Shown piece by piece: positions 8,499 through 17,428 of a stretch of DNA of 64,000 bases. This stretch comes from Flavobacterium sp. ACN6. GTDB lineage: Bacteria; Bacteroidota; Bacteroidia; Flavobacteriales; Flavobacteriaceae. The position numbers and the translations under genes were made by a program. The stretch spans positions 24,697 through 88,696 of the forward strand of contig NZ_MRCQ01000018.1 of assembly GCF_002304005.1 (NCBI RefSeq), in the 5' to 3' direction. Numbering within the stretch: the first letter of the stretch is position 1; each line of letters begins with the position of its first letter. A model generated the notes under the pieces. It was not told the DNA's origin. It did not search any database and was given only the letters and a program-made list of their open reading frames with translations.

Positions 8499-9431
8499 TT
8501 ATTTTACGTCCATTAATTCAACGTCAAAAATCAAAGTTGCGTTTGGCGGGATCACTCCTCCTGCACCAGATGGTCCGTATCCTAAATCAGATGGAATTAC
8601 AAAACGAGCTTTGTCTCCAACTTGTAATAAAGCGATACCTTCGTCCCATCCTTCGATAACCTGCCCAACTCCTAATTTAAATTCGATTGGTTTTTTACGT
8701 GGGTAAGAGGAATCAAAAACTTTTCCGCTTTCTAATGATCCTTCGTAGTGAACAGAAACCGTTTTTCCAGCTTCCGCTTTTTTACCATCTCCTTTTTGGA
8801 TCATTTTGTAACGTAAACCGCTTTCCGTTTTATCAAAACCTGCAGCCAATTGTTCCATTTTTGCTTCAGTTTCTGCTTTTAAAGCTGCTTCACGTTTTAG
8901 ACGAGCACCTTTTAAACCGATGAAAGATTCGATAGCATTAAATTTTTCTGCTTCCTCACCTACTCTAATGATTTCTACAGACTCTAAATTATCACCTTGA
9001 GCAACAGCATCAACGATATCTTGTCCTTCAACAACATAACCAAAAACACTGTGTTTTCCGTCTAACCAAGGAGTTGGAACGTGTGTAATAAAGAATTGAG
9101 AACCATTGCTTCCAGGACCAGAGTTTGCCATAGACAATACTCCTGGACGATCGTGTTTTAAACTTGGGTGAAATTCATCATCAAATTTGTAACCTGGATC
9201 TCCAGTTCCAGTTCCTTTAGGGCATCCACCCTGGATCATGAAATCAGGAATTACTCTGTGAAATGTTAATCCGTCATAGAATTTTTGTCCTTGAGGTTTA
9301 ACTTTATTTTCCATATTACCTTCTGCAAGAGCTACAAAGTTCCCTACAGTTCCAGGTGTTAAATCGTGTGTTAGTTTTACTAAAATCGAACCTTTGCTAG
9401 TGTTGAATTTAGCGTATATTCCGTTTTCCAT
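8499..9431 (-). CDS. Dual-family immunophilin: cyclophilin fused to FKBP
   Basis: One 310-residue chain with two peptidyl-prolyl cis-trans isomerase domains. Residues 1 to about 160 are a cyclophilin (FHRVIPDFMIQGG, NGSQFFIT, WLDGKHSVFG); after a helical linker, residues ~205-310 are an FKBP domain (VSVHYEGSLESGKVFDSS, LGVGQVIEGWDEGI, YGPSGAGGVIPPNATLIFDVELM). Both active-site regions look intact. No signal peptide, so cytoplasmic. Fusions of the two unrelated isomerase families are rare overall; a cyclophilin-first fusion has been described from Flavobacterium. The gene stands alone with a strong terminator. Confidence 0.93.
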   Translation of the reverse strand: MENGIYAKFNTSKGSILVKLTHDLTPGTVGNFVALAEGNMENKVKPQGQKFYDGLTFHRVIPDFMIQGGCPKGTGTGDPGYKFDDEFHPSLKHDRPGVLSMANSGPGSNGSQFFITHVPTPWLDGKHSVFGYVVEGQDIVDAVAQGDNLESVEIIRVGEEAEKFNAIESFIGLKGARLKREAALKAETEAKMEQLAAGFDKTESGLRYKMIQKGDGKKAEAGKTVSVHYEGSLESGKVFDSSYPRKKPIEFKLGVGQVIEGWDEGIALLQVGDKARFVIPSDLGYGPSGAGGVIPPNATLIFDVELMDVK

Positions 9432-9473
9432 GTTGTTATTTTTAATTTGAACGCAAATTTACAAATTAATTTT

Positions 9474-10670
9474 TTAATCAATTTGCGCTTTTGTTTTTTT
9501 AGTCCCTATGTTTCGGGATGATTTATAAGTCAGTCCGTAAATTGCCAATGAGATTAATGATAAAACCATACAGCCAATAGCTACCGCATGCCATCCGCCT
9601 AGTTTCCACAATAACAATCCGTATGCAGATCCAGCAGCAGTTCCTAAGAAACTGAAAGACATAAATACAGTATTCAATCTATTTCTGGCTTCTGGTAATA
9701 AAGAATAAACGCGGGTTTGGTTTGAAATGTGAACACCTTGAATTCCTACATCAATAAATACAATTCCAATTGCAATTCCTATTACACTTTCTACAGAAAA
9801 ATAGAAAACCATAAAGCTAATTAAAATCAATAAACAGCCGTAACCAACTGCAATTCTGGAATTTCCTTTATCTCCGAGTTTACCAACCAAAGGTGCTGCT
9901 AAAGCTCCAGAAGCACCAACAATTCCGAATAAACCAATTGTGGCACTATTAAAATTAAAAGGCTCACCAGAAAGCAGTAAAACCATTGTTGTCCAGAAAG
10001 CTCCAAACTGGGCAAAACTGAAAACATTGATTGCCGTTGCTTCACGCAAAACAGGCTGTGTTTTTATAAGGGTAAATAAAGATTTAATTAACTGGCCATA
10101 AGTGCCTTGAAACTGCGGTTTATTAACTGGGAATTTATTTTGAATGACAAAAAAGATTAAAAGACAAATTCCGGCAGCGATATAAAACATAGACCTCCAG
10201 CCTAAAACCTGACCAATAAAACCGCTTAAAGTCCGCGAAAGCAAAATCCCGACTAAAAGTCCGCTCATAATTGTTCCGACAACTTTTCCCCGCTGTTCAG
10301 GCGCACTTAGAGAAGCAGCCAAAGGCAGGATAAGCTGTGGCACTATAGATGTGATTCCAATAAGCAGTGAAGCAATTTGTAAAATAAAAAAACTCTTTGC
10401 CGTTGCTGCAATTAATAAGGCAATTACAGAGGCAAAAGTGGTCATTAAAATTTGTTTTTTTCGTTCTATTTTGTCACCAAGAGGCACCATAAAAAACAAC
10501 CCAATTGCATAACCCGCCTGAGTTAAATAGGTAATAGTTCCTGCGCTGGCTTCGGGAATTTTAAATTCGTTGGCAATTAGAACAATCAGAGGCTGGCAGT
10601 AATAAAGATTTGCAACTATAAGACCAGTGCAAACTGCCATAAAAAGTACATTTGTTTTAGATAAATTCAT
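9474..10670 (-). CDS. Major facilitator superfamily transporter
   Basis: A 398-residue protein with twelve hydrophobic segments and the MFS loop motif GDKIERKKQ between helices 2 and 3. The overall pattern resembles bacterial drug or sugar efflux proton antiporters, but no substrate can be assigned. The last residues are basic. It lies 42 bases upstream (in transcription) of the immunophilin gene and the two may share a message, although the cupin gene behind it is separated by 112 bases. Confidence 0.88.
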   Translation of the reverse strand: MNLSKTNVLFMAVCTGLIVANLYYCQPLIVLIANEFKIPEASAGTITYLTQAGYAIGLFFMVPLGDKIERKKQILMTTFASVIALLIAATAKSFFILQIASLLIGITSIVPQLILPLAASLSAPEQRGKVVGTIMSGLLVGILLSRTLSGFIGQVLGWRSMFYIAAGICLLIFFVIQNKFPVNKPQFQGTYGQLIKSLFTLIKTQPVLREATAINVFSFAQFGAFWTTMVLLLSGEPFNFNSATIGLFGIVGASGALAAPLVGKLGDKGNSRIAVGYGCLLILISFMVFYFSVESVIGIAIGIVFIDVGIQGVHISNQTRVYSLLPEARNRLNTVFMSFSFLGTAAGSAYGLLLWKLGGWHAVAIGCMVLSLISLAIYGLTYKSSRNIGTKKTKAQID

Positions 10671-10782
10671 GCTGCAAAAATACCGATCTAATCTTAATCA
10701 AAAGTTTAAAAAAGTTATAAAATTTTTAAATTTAAGATCAGATCAGTCTTTTCAGCTTATATTTTGGTTGATTCTAAAAGTG

Positions 10783-11130
10783 TTACGACTTCAAAAAATC
10801 TTCTCTTGCCGGACCAAAAACATCCGTCAGCATGCCCGTTTCCAAACAAACAACCCCATGAATTGCGTGAGGCGGAATGTAAAAGCTATCGCCTTCTTTT
10901 AACGTTTCGGTTACACCATTTATCGTAACATCAAATTTACCGCTCGCCACATAAGTAACCTGCGTGTGATAATGTTCGTGCAAAACGCCAATTCCTCCTT
11001 TTTCAAAATGTACATTTACCAGCATCACTCTGTCATCAAAAGCCAAAATTTTACGTTTGATTCCTTCGCCAACTACTTCCCACTCTATTTCGTCGCCTTT
11101 TATAAACTCTTTGCTTGTTCCTACACTCAT
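10783..11130 (-). CDS. Cupin domain protein (KdgF-like small cupin)
   Basis: A single-domain cupin of about 115 residues. Cupin motif 1 is HEHYHTQVTYVASG and motif 2 is GDSFYIPPHAIHGV, supplying the usual three histidines and a glutamine or glutamate position for a metal. Small cupins of this type include KdgF, which linearises unsaturated uronates, but the local context gives no sugar pathway, so function is open. MSVGTSKE at 11130 is chosen as start; the longer reading from 11154 would overlap the end of the upstream gene by eight bases. Confidence 0.82.
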   Translation of the reverse strand: MSVGTSKEFIKGDEIEWEVVGEGIKRKILAFDDRVMLVNVHFEKGGIGVLHEHYHTQVTYVASGKFDVTINGVTETLKEGDSFYIPPHAIHGVVCLETGMLTDVFGPAREDFLKS

Positions 11131-11146
11131 ATTATTTTTATTTAAT

Positions 11147-12052
11147 TTATTCAATGCTTTTAAGATCTTTCTTCATTAACTGCAAACCTTCAGCTAAATT
11201 GTTTTCCTTAAAATACTTTTCTAATTCTTTTAACCTTTTTACATTATCGTATTTAAATCCTGAATTTAATTTTCTTTGGCAAAGAGAACACAATCTAATA
11301 GAATGCATATCTGTTTCAGACATGCTATTGGTTCCATTCATAACACAATTAGCTTCAATACAATGATGCAGACCAAACATATGCCCTATTTCATGAGAAC
11401 ATATTTTCAATAATCGATCTAGAGATAAATTAAAATCGGCTTCTTTTTGCATTCTATACATCGAACTTACCGCGATTTTATCTCTGTAAGATGCGAGTCC
11501 AAAAACATAATTCCATTCGGGTTTTGGGTACAAATCCTTTTCTGTTATTGCCATTAACGCAATTCTTTTATCAGGATTCTCTTTTTTTAGAACATCATTT
11601 AAAATATAACCTGCCAAAAATTGTTCTTGTCCTACATTGTTAATTCTTCTGGCATGGTTGGGAATAATATCATTTGAAACATTTTCTAAAACCTTAGTTT
11701 CCAATTGAAAAAATACTTGCAGGTACTGACGAACTAATTCTATCTGCTTCAATTGTTGTGAATTAAATTCACCGATAGGCTCTAAATAAATAATATTTTC
11801 TTCTTTGGTTGGCACAACATGTCTTGTTTTTATAAACTGCCCAAAACTCTGTCCTTTTTCTTTCCGAGAATACAGCCAGTCTCCAAATTCTGGTTTACCA
11901 AGTTTTACATCATTAGCTTTAATGTCTGCAAAGTAAGGCAGCAGCGGAAAATCTTGTTCTGTCTTTGATTGCAGACTTGGACTAGATTTTTCCTTTTTTT
12001 CTGATTGACAGGAGCAAAAAATAACAAATACCAGCAAAAGAAGTCTCTTCAT
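11147..12052 (-). CDS. Archaemetzincin-type zinc metalloprotease lipoprotein
   Basis: The protein carries the archaemetzincin signature: H220-E221-x2-H224-x5-H230-C231 with C236, then C255 and C258, giving one catalytic zinc site and a second cysteine zinc site. The N-terminus (MKRLLLLVFVIFCSC) is a lipoprotein signal, with C15 or C13 lipidated, so the enzyme is membrane-anchored outside the cytoplasm. Archaeal and eukaryotic archaemetzincins are cytoplasmic; an exported lipoprotein version is less familiar. About 120 residues of unassigned sequence precede the catalytic domain. Substrate unknown. Confidence 0.85.
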   Translation of the reverse strand: MKRLLLLVFVIFCSCQSEKKEKSSPSLQSKTEQDFPLLPYFADIKANDVKLGKPEFGDWLYSRKEKGQSFGQFIKTRHVVPTKEENIIYLEPIGEFNSQQLKQIELVRQYLQVFFQLETKVLENVSNDIIPNHARRINNVGQEQFLAGYILNDVLKKENPDKRIALMAITEKDLYPKPEWNYVFGLASYRDKIAVSSMYRMQKEADFNLSLDRLLKICSHEIGHMFGLHHCIEANCVMNGTNSMSETDMHSIRLCSLCQRKLNSGFKYDNVKRLKELEKYFKENNLAEGLQLMKKDLKSIE

Positions 12053-12066
12053 AAATTACATATTAT

Positions 12067-12939
12067 TTAGATTAAGTTTTTTGAAATAAAATCGCAGCTA
12101 GATTTAATAGAATCAAAAGAATTAACTGCAAAATTATTTTCCTGTTCTACAAAAAAATGAATCATTCCTGATTGTTTTGCTGCTGCAAATAAAGGTTTAA
12201 AATCTATTAAACCCGAACCAACTTCAGTATTTAAATCGTTATTATTTTTGTCTTTATCCTTTACATGCCACATTTTGAAACGTCCAGGATTTTCTGAGAA
12301 TAATTTAATTGGGTCATTTCCAGAGTGAATTACCCAATATAAATCCAATTCAAAATAAACAATATCTTTATCGGTTTCATTTAGTAGAATCTCGTAGCCT
12401 GTAATTCCCTCATATTTTTGAAATTCAAAATCATGATTATGATAAGCCAATTTCAAACCTGCTTTTTCGCACATTTTAGCAGCTTCATTTAAGCGTGAAG
12501 CAATCTTTTTATAATCTTCAAGATTTCTTCGAAAAGGTTCATCGACCCACGGAACAGTCAAAAACTCACTTTTTAGATTTTTTGCTGCTTCGATTGAAGC
12601 TATTAATTCCGACGTATTTCCATCATATAAAAAGCTTCCCAAATTGTAATGACCGCTTACTGCTTTTAAACCATTATCGTCTAAAAGTTTTTTTAACTCT
12701 TTTGGAGTCAGTCCCCAAAATTGGTCTTTAATAGAAAAACCATACGTCTCAACGGTAGTAAATCCTGCTTTTGATACTTTTTCTAAAGTTGCTTTTACAT
12801 CATTCGGAAGTTCTTCACGAAGTGTATATAACTGTAAACCTATTTCTTTTTTATTCATAGAAAATGCTAATGATGGTTGAGCCAAAACAGCTGTTGTTGC
12901 AAGACCTGTGGTTACTATAAAATTCCTTCTTGTAATCAT
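12067..12939 (-). CDS. Tat-exported sugar phosphate isomerase/epimerase-like TIM barrel protein
   Basis: Begins MITRRNFIVTTGLATTAVLA, a twin-arginine (Tat) signal, so it is exported folded. The mature part is a xylose-isomerase-like TIM barrel: KEIGLQLYTLREEL, a YHNHDFEF segment, FELDLYWVIHSG, and MWHVKDKD, which supply the histidine, aspartate and glutamate residues of the usual metal site; FVEQEN is the last barrel strand. Such proteins act on free sugars or keto-sugars, substrate not predictable. It lies 14 bases upstream of the archaemetzincin gene, and both plus the cupin gene probably form one minus-strand operon of exported functions. Confidence 0.88.
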   Translation of the reverse strand: MITRRNFIVTTGLATTAVLAQPSLAFSMNKKEIGLQLYTLREELPNDVKATLEKVSKAGFTTVETYGFSIKDQFWGLTPKELKKLLDDNGLKAVSGHYNLGSFLYDGNTSELIASIEAAKNLKSEFLTVPWVDEPFRRNLEDYKKIASRLNEAAKMCEKAGLKLAYHNHDFEFQKYEGITGYEILLNETDKDIVYFELDLYWVIHSGNDPIKLFSENPGRFKMWHVKDKDKNNNDLNTEVGSGLIDFKPLFAAAKQSGMIHFFVEQENNFAVNSFDSIKSSCDFISKNLI

Positions 12940-13085
12940 TTGGTTAGATAAATTTCATAAGGTAAATTTATTATAAAAAATGATTCTCAAAATTTTTTAT
13001 AAAGTTTTAAAATACGGGACGCCATTTTCCTTGCTTCATAATCATCATTTTACCCTGATTTAAACGCTCTCGTGAATGATTTATA

Positions 13086-13129
13086 AAAAAAGAGTACTTT
13101 AAAAATTGCTTTTAAAAGTACTCTTTTTT
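13086..13129 (-). terminator. Terminator downstream of the decayed minus-strand gene
   Basis: AAAAAAGAGTACTTT (13086-13100) pairs with AAAGTACTCTTTTTT (13115-13129). It lies just past the stop of the pseudogene at 13155 and would terminate it; nothing else needs it, since the flanking intact genes diverge from here. Confidence 0.75.
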
Positions 13130-13154
13130 ATACCGACAAAAAGATAAATTGATT

Positions 13155-13460
13155 TTATTTACTTAAACCAATTACGTTTTTTGATTCAACAGTTTGAGGC
13201 GGGAATTTTTGCTTTTCATCATGCCATGAATAAATTTTTTCCTTCTTTATTTACATATAATTGTATTTCCAATAATAAGGACCAGCGATATTGGAATCAT
13301 CATCATGACCATTGGTAAAAATTTGATCAGCGTACAGCAATATTTAATTATCCTGATCGTCATGAAATACTCTGATCGGAGATCCCCAATTTTTAATTAA
13401 TTTTTGTTTGGATACGATGAAGTGCACTGCATAGATGTATGTTCTTCTATTCTATTCAAA
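13155..13460 (-). pseudogene. Decayed gene of unknown function with in-frame stops
   Basis: The gap between the Tat protein and trmD is not empty. On the minus strand a single frame reads as plausible protein for about 100 codons: ...YAVHFIVSKQKLIKNWGSP, then FHDDQDN-stop-ILLYADQIFTNGHDDD, SNIAGPYYWKYNYM-stop-IKKEKIYSW, ending HDEKQKFPPQTVESKN and VIGLSK before TAA (complement of 13155-13157). Two in-frame stop codons break it and no start is left. The composition (W, Y, D, N rich) looks coding. It is followed by its own terminator. Family not recognised. Confidence 0.6.
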
Positions 13461-13472
13461 ATCTTTTAGAAA

Positions 13473-13499
13473 TTGACAACTATTAACTTTGTATCTTTG
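13473..13499 (+). promoter_or_regulatory. Promoter of trmD
   Basis: TTG (13473-13475), a 16-base spacer and TATCTTTG (13492-13499) match the Bacteroidota -33/-7 pattern TTG...TAnnTTTG. The trmD ATG follows at 13526. Confidence 0.7.
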
Positions 13500-13525
13500 T
13501 CGCCAAGAAAATCATTGAATAGAAA

Positions 13526-14200
13526 ATGCGAATTGATATTATTACACTTTTACCAGAATTATTAAGAAGCCCGTTTGAAGCTTCGATTATGAAACGTGCC
13601 ATCGATAAAGGTTTGGTCGAAGTACATTTTCACAATCTTCGTGATTATAGTACTAACAGACAGAAAAGTGTAGACGATTATCCATTTGGAGGCGGTGCTG
13701 GTATGGTAATGACAATTCAGCCAATTGATGATTGTATTACCCATTTAAAAAGTCAGCGTGAGTACGACGAAATAATTTATATGTCTCCGGATGGTGACAC
13801 TTTAAATCAAAAAATGGCCAATACGATGTCTATGTATGAAAATATCATCATTTTGTGCGGCCATTATAAAGGTGTTGACCAAAGAGTTAGAGATCATTTT
13901 ATTACTAAAGAAATTTCGATTGGCGACTACGTTTTATCTGGAGGAGAATTAGGCGCTTTAGTTTTATCTGATGCTTTAATTCGATTAATCCCTGGAGTTT
14001 TAAGTGACGAAACCTCAGCTTTAACAGATAGTTTTCAGGATAATTTATTATCAGGACCTATATATACAAGACCAGCAGATTATAAAGGATGGAAAGTGCC
14101 AGAAGTTTTAACCAGCGGCCACTTTGCAAAAATCGACAAATGGCGCGAGGATATGGCGTATGAACATACTAAGAATAGACGACCTGATTTACTTGAGTAA
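13526..14200 (+). CDS. trmD: tRNA (guanine-N1-)-methyltransferase TrmD
   Basis: The 224-residue protein has all TrmD landmarks: MRIDIITLLPEL at the N-terminus, the DDYPFGGGAGMVM segment, SPDG, CGHYKGVDQRV, and SIGDYVLSGGELGAL of the trefoil-knot S-adenosylmethionine site. It methylates G37 of tRNAs next to the anticodon to prevent frameshifting, in the cytoplasm. As in many bacteria it precedes rplS, here by 232 bases that include an inverted repeat and a separate rplS promoter, so the two are not a tight operon. Confidence 0.97.
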   Translation: MRIDIITLLPELLRSPFEASIMKRAIDKGLVEVHFHNLRDYSTNRQKSVDDYPFGGGAGMVMTIQPIDDCITHLKSQREYDEIIYMSPDGDTLNQKMANTMSMYENIIILCGHYKGVDQRVRDHFITKEISIGDYVLSGGELGALVLSDALIRLIPGVLSDETSALTDSFQDNLLSGPIYTRPADYKGWKVPEVLTSGHFAKIDKWREDMAYEHTKNRRPDLLE

Positions 14201-14209
14201 GATTAAAAA

Positions 14210-14286
14210 GTTTTCAGTCTCGGTTCTCAGTTTACATACTGGATTCATTTCGCAAGAACTGAAAACTGACACTGAAAACTGCGACT
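14210..14286. repeat. Dispersed inverted repeat, second copy of the 5.1-kb family
   Basis: AGTTTTCAGT (14210-14219) is the reverse complement of ACTGAAAACT (14271-14280), with additional CAGTCTCGG/ GCGACT sequence related to the element at 5107-5153. It lies between trmD and rplS. Confidence 0.6.
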
Positions 14287-14352
14287 AATTACCATTTTAT
14301 CAACAACTTAAAATAATTTACAATTTATAATTCATAATTTATAATTATTTTT

Positions 14353-14360
14353 TACATTTG
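14353..14360 (+). promoter_or_regulatory. Promoter element of rplS
   Basis: TACATTTG matches TAnnTTTG exactly; it is preceded by an extremely AT-rich tract of repeated TTATAATT-like words and followed by a 72-base leader before the rplS ATG. Confidence 0.65.
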
Positions 14361-14432
14361 CACCCGAATTAGACTAACCTCTGGCGAAATCCGTGAATGT
14401 TACTCTATTAAAAACAATAATATAAAATTATC

Positions 14433-14783
14433 ATGGCAGATTTATTAAAATTCGTTCAAGACGAATTCGTTGCTAGAAAAGATTTCCCTGAATTTGGAGC
14501 TGGAGATACTATTACAGTATTCTACGAAATTAAAGAGGGTGAAAAAACTAGAACTCAGTTTTTTAAAGGAGTTGTTATTCAAAGAAGAGGTTCTGGTAAC
14601 ACAGAAACTTTTACTATTCGTAAAATGTCTGGAGCTATTGGAGTTGAGCGTATCTTCCCAGTAAACTTACCAGCTTTACAAAAAATCGAAATCAACAAGA
14701 AAGGTGCTGTACGTAGAGCTAGAATTTTCTACTTCAGACAACTTACTGGTAAAAAAGCTAAGATTAAAGATAAAAGAAGATAA
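14433..14783 (+). CDS. rplS: 50S ribosomal protein L19
   Basis: 116 residues, the usual L19 length. Typical segments: MADLLKFVQDEF, FGAGDTITVFYEI, FKGVVIQRRGSGNTETFTIRKMSGAIGVERIFPVN, and the basic C-terminus GAVRRARIFYFRQLTGKKAKIKDKRR. L19 sits at the interface of the ribosomal subunits. It has its own promoter element and a strong terminator. Confidence 0.98.
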   Translation: MADLLKFVQDEFVARKDFPEFGAGDTITVFYEIKEGEKTRTQFFKGVVIQRRGSGNTETFTIRKMSGAIGVERIFPVNLPALQKIEINKKGAVRRARIFYFRQLTGKKAKIKDKRR

Positions 14784-14806
14784 TCATTTATCGAATTGTT
14801 ATAAAA

Positions 14807-14841
14807 AACTCGTTTCATATTATTTGAAACGAGTTTTTTTT
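14807..14841 (+). terminator. Terminator of rplS
   Basis: AACTCGTTTCA (14807-14817) pairs perfectly with TGAAACGAGTT (14825-14835), followed by a run of eight T. Confidence 0.93.
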
Positions 14842-14981
14842 GCCTTCTATTTTCAGCACTAACAAAACTGTAATTTTTTAATATCAAAATCATCGAATTA
14901 GCAATTTAACGAGCTCGAAATAACAATCTGTTAATTTCTGCTTTTCTCGGGAAAACTCAACCGTTTTCGTTGTGATTTTAT

Positions 14982-14989
14982 TATATTTG
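14982..14989 (+). promoter_or_regulatory. Promoter element of icd
   Basis: TATATTTG, an exact TAnnTTTG match, lies 75 bases before the icd ATG. No TTG at the expected -33 distance is evident, so only the -7 box is supported. Confidence 0.5.
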
Positions 14990-15063
14990 CTCCGCTCATT
15001 TTGAGCCGAATATACCTGTTACATCGTTAACTCCCAACGATACGATTATAAAAAAAAAAGAAA

Positions 15064-17283
15064 ATGACAAAATCAAAAATTTTTTACACCTTAACTGATG
15101 AGGCGCCGTTATTGGCAACTTACTCTTTGTTACCAATTGTTCAAGCTTTTACAGCGACAGCTGGAATTGAAATCGAAACCAGAGATATTTCGCTGGCAGG
15201 AAGAATTTTATCGAATTTCCCAGATTCTTTGACAGATGCTCAAAAAACTGGAGATGCATTGGCAGAACTTGGCCAATTAGCAACTCAGCCGGAAGCAAAC
15301 ATTATTAAATTACCAAACATTTCAGCATCTGTACCGCAATTAAAAGCTGCAATTGCTGAATTACAATCTCACGGATACAACGTTCCAAATTTCCCAGAAG
15401 ATCCACAAAATGATGCTGAAAAGGAAATTAAAGCAAAATATGCAAAAGTTTTAGGTTCTGCTGTAAACCCAGTTTTACGTGAAGGTAACTCTGACCGTAG
15501 AGCTCCAAGAGCAGTTAAAAACTTCGCAAAAGCAAATCCACACTCTATGGGTGCTTGGTCTGCTGATTCAAAAACTAAAGTGGCATCTATGCCAAATGGT
15601 GATTTTTACGGAAGTGAAAAATCATTAACTGTAAATGAAGCAAACGATGTAAAAATCGAATTTACTGCTAAAGATGGAACTACAACTGTTTTAAAAGCAA
15701 GTACTCCGCTTAAAGCTGGAGAAATTATTGACAGTTCAGTTTTAAGCGTAAGCAAATTAAAAGCTTTTGCAGCTGATGCTATTGCTGAAGCAAAAAAAGA
15801 AGGAGTTTTACTTTCTGTGCATTTGAAAGCTACAATGATGAAAGTTTCAGATCCAATTATCTTTGGCGCTATCGTTGAAGTATATTTTGCAGATCTTTTC
15901 AAAAAATATGAAACTTTATTTACTGAATTAAACATTGATACCAGAAATGGTTTAGGCGATATCTATGCAAAAATTGCAGGAAGACCTGAACAGGCTGAAG
16001 TTGAAGCTGACATTACTAAAGCAATCGAAAACGGACCAGCTTTGGCAATGGTTAATTCTGATAAAGGAATTACAAACTTACACGTTCCTTCTGATGTTAT
16101 TGTTGATGCTTCTATGCCAGCAATGATCCGTACTTCTGGACAGATGTACAACAAAGAAGGAAAACAACAAGATACTCTTGCTGTTATTCCGGACCGTTCT
16201 TACGCTGGAATTTATACTGCAACAATTGATTTCTGTAAAAAACACGGTGCTTTTGATCCTAAAACAATGGGAAGTGTTCCTAACGTTGGATTAATGGCTC
16301 AAAAAGCTGAAGAATACGGATCTCACGACAAAACTTTCCAAATAAAAGGTGACGGTGTTGTTCGTGTTGTAGATGCAAACGGAACTGTTTTAATGGAACA
16401 AAACGTTGAAGAAAACGATATTTTCAGAATGTGTCAGGCAAAAGACGCTCCTATTCAGGACTGGGTTAAACTTGCTGTAAACAGAGCTCGTTTATCTGAT
16501 ACGCCTGCTGTTTTCTGGTTAGACGAAAACAGAGCACACGATAGAGAATTGATCGTTAAAGTTCAAAAATACCTTAAAGATTACGATACTACAAACTTAG
16601 ATATCCGTATTTTAAATCCTATTGCTGCTACTGAATTTACTTTAGACAGAATCATCAAAGGTTTAGATACTATCTCTGTAACAGGAAACGTTTTACGTGA
16701 TTACCTTACCGATTTATTCCCAATTTTAGAATTAGGAACTTCTGCAAAAATGTTATCTATCGTTCCTTTAATGAACGGCGGGGGATTGTTTGAAACTGGT
16801 GCTGGAGGTTCTGCTCCTAAACATGTTGAGCAATTTACAGAAGAAGGATATTTACGTTGGGATTCATTAGGAGAGTTTTTAGCTCTTGGTGCTTCATTAG
16901 AGCATTTAGGACAAACTTTAGACAATTCTAAAGCAATTGTTTTAGCTGAAACTCTTGATGAAGCAAACGATAAATTCTTAGCAAACGATAAATCTCCAGC
17001 TCGTAAAGTTGGGCAAATTGACAACCGTGGTTCTCATTTCTATTTAGCTTTCTATTGGGCTCAAGCTTTGGCTGCTCAAAACAAAGATGCTGAATTGAAA
17101 GCGATCTTCGCTCCAATTGCTGCTGAATTTGAAGCTGAAGAAGCTAAAATCGATGCAGAATTAATTGGTGCTCAAGGAAAAGCGCAAAGCATTGGCGGTT
17201 ACTACCAGCCAACTGCTGAGTTAGTGAGCAAAGCGATGCGTCCTAGCGCAACATTTAACGCTATTATTGCTAAAATCAAATAA
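15064..17283 (+). CDS. icd: NADP-dependent isocitrate dehydrogenase, monomeric type
   Basis: 739 residues, the size of the monomeric (about 80 kDa) IDH family rather than the ~420-residue homodimeric type. Family segments include KIFYTLTDEAPLLATYSLLPI at the start, LREGNSDRRAP, the PHSMGAWSADSKT stretch, ATMMKVSDPIIFGAIVE, the RTSGQMYNKEG region, and NGGGLFETGAGGSAPKHVEQF with the coenzyme-binding residues. It oxidises isocitrate to 2-oxoglutarate and CO2 with NADP+ in the citric acid cycle, supplying 2-oxoglutarate for the glutamate synthase encoded at 41.3-47.4 kb. Its own promoter and terminator make it monocistronic. Confidence 0.97.
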   Translation: MTKSKIFYTLTDEAPLLATYSLLPIVQAFTATAGIEIETRDISLAGRILSNFPDSLTDAQKTGDALAELGQLATQPEANIIKLPNISASVPQLKAAIAELQSHGYNVPNFPEDPQNDAEKEIKAKYAKVLGSAVNPVLREGNSDRRAPRAVKNFAKANPHSMGAWSADSKTKVASMPNGDFYGSEKSLTVNEANDVKIEFTAKDGTTTVLKASTPLKAGEIIDSSVLSVSKLKAFAADAIAEAKKEGVLLSVHLKATMMKVSDPIIFGAIVEVYFADLFKKYETLFTELNIDTRNGLGDIYAKIAGRPEQAEVEADITKAIENGPALAMVNSDKGITNLHVPSDVIVDASMPAMIRTSGQMYNKEGKQQDTLAVIPDRSYAGIYTATIDFCKKHGAFDPKTMGSVPNVGLMAQKAEEYGSHDKTFQIKGDGVVRVVDANGTVLMEQNVEENDIFRMCQAKDAPIQDWVKLAVNRARLSDTPAVFWLDENRAHDRELIVKVQKYLKDYDTTNLDIRILNPIAATEFTLDRIIKGLDTISVTGNVLRDYLTDLFPILELGTSAKMLSIVPLMNGGGLFETGAGGSAPKHVEQFTEEGYLRWDSLGEFLALGASLEHLGQTLDNSKAIVLAETLDEANDKFLANDKSPARKVGQIDNRGSHFYLAFYWAQALAAQNKDAELKAIFAPIAAEFEAEEAKIDAELIGAQGKAQSIGGYYQPTAELVSKAMRPSATFNAIIAKIK

Positions 17284-17320
17284 TTCAAAATACATAAATC
17301 GTATTTTTAATAAATAAAAA

Positions 17321-17352
17321 AAGGACAGCTCTCAAAGTTGTCCTTTTTTTTT
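17321..17352 (+). terminator. Terminator of icd
   Basis: AAGGACA (17321-17327) pairs with TGTCCTT (17339-17345) and is followed by a long T-run. Confidence 0.88.
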
Positions 17353-17428
17353 ATTAACTTATGTTTAACAAAAGTTTCGTGGTAATGTCTAGCAAGAATT
17401 ATTAACTATGTAATTCAAAATCAATGTA

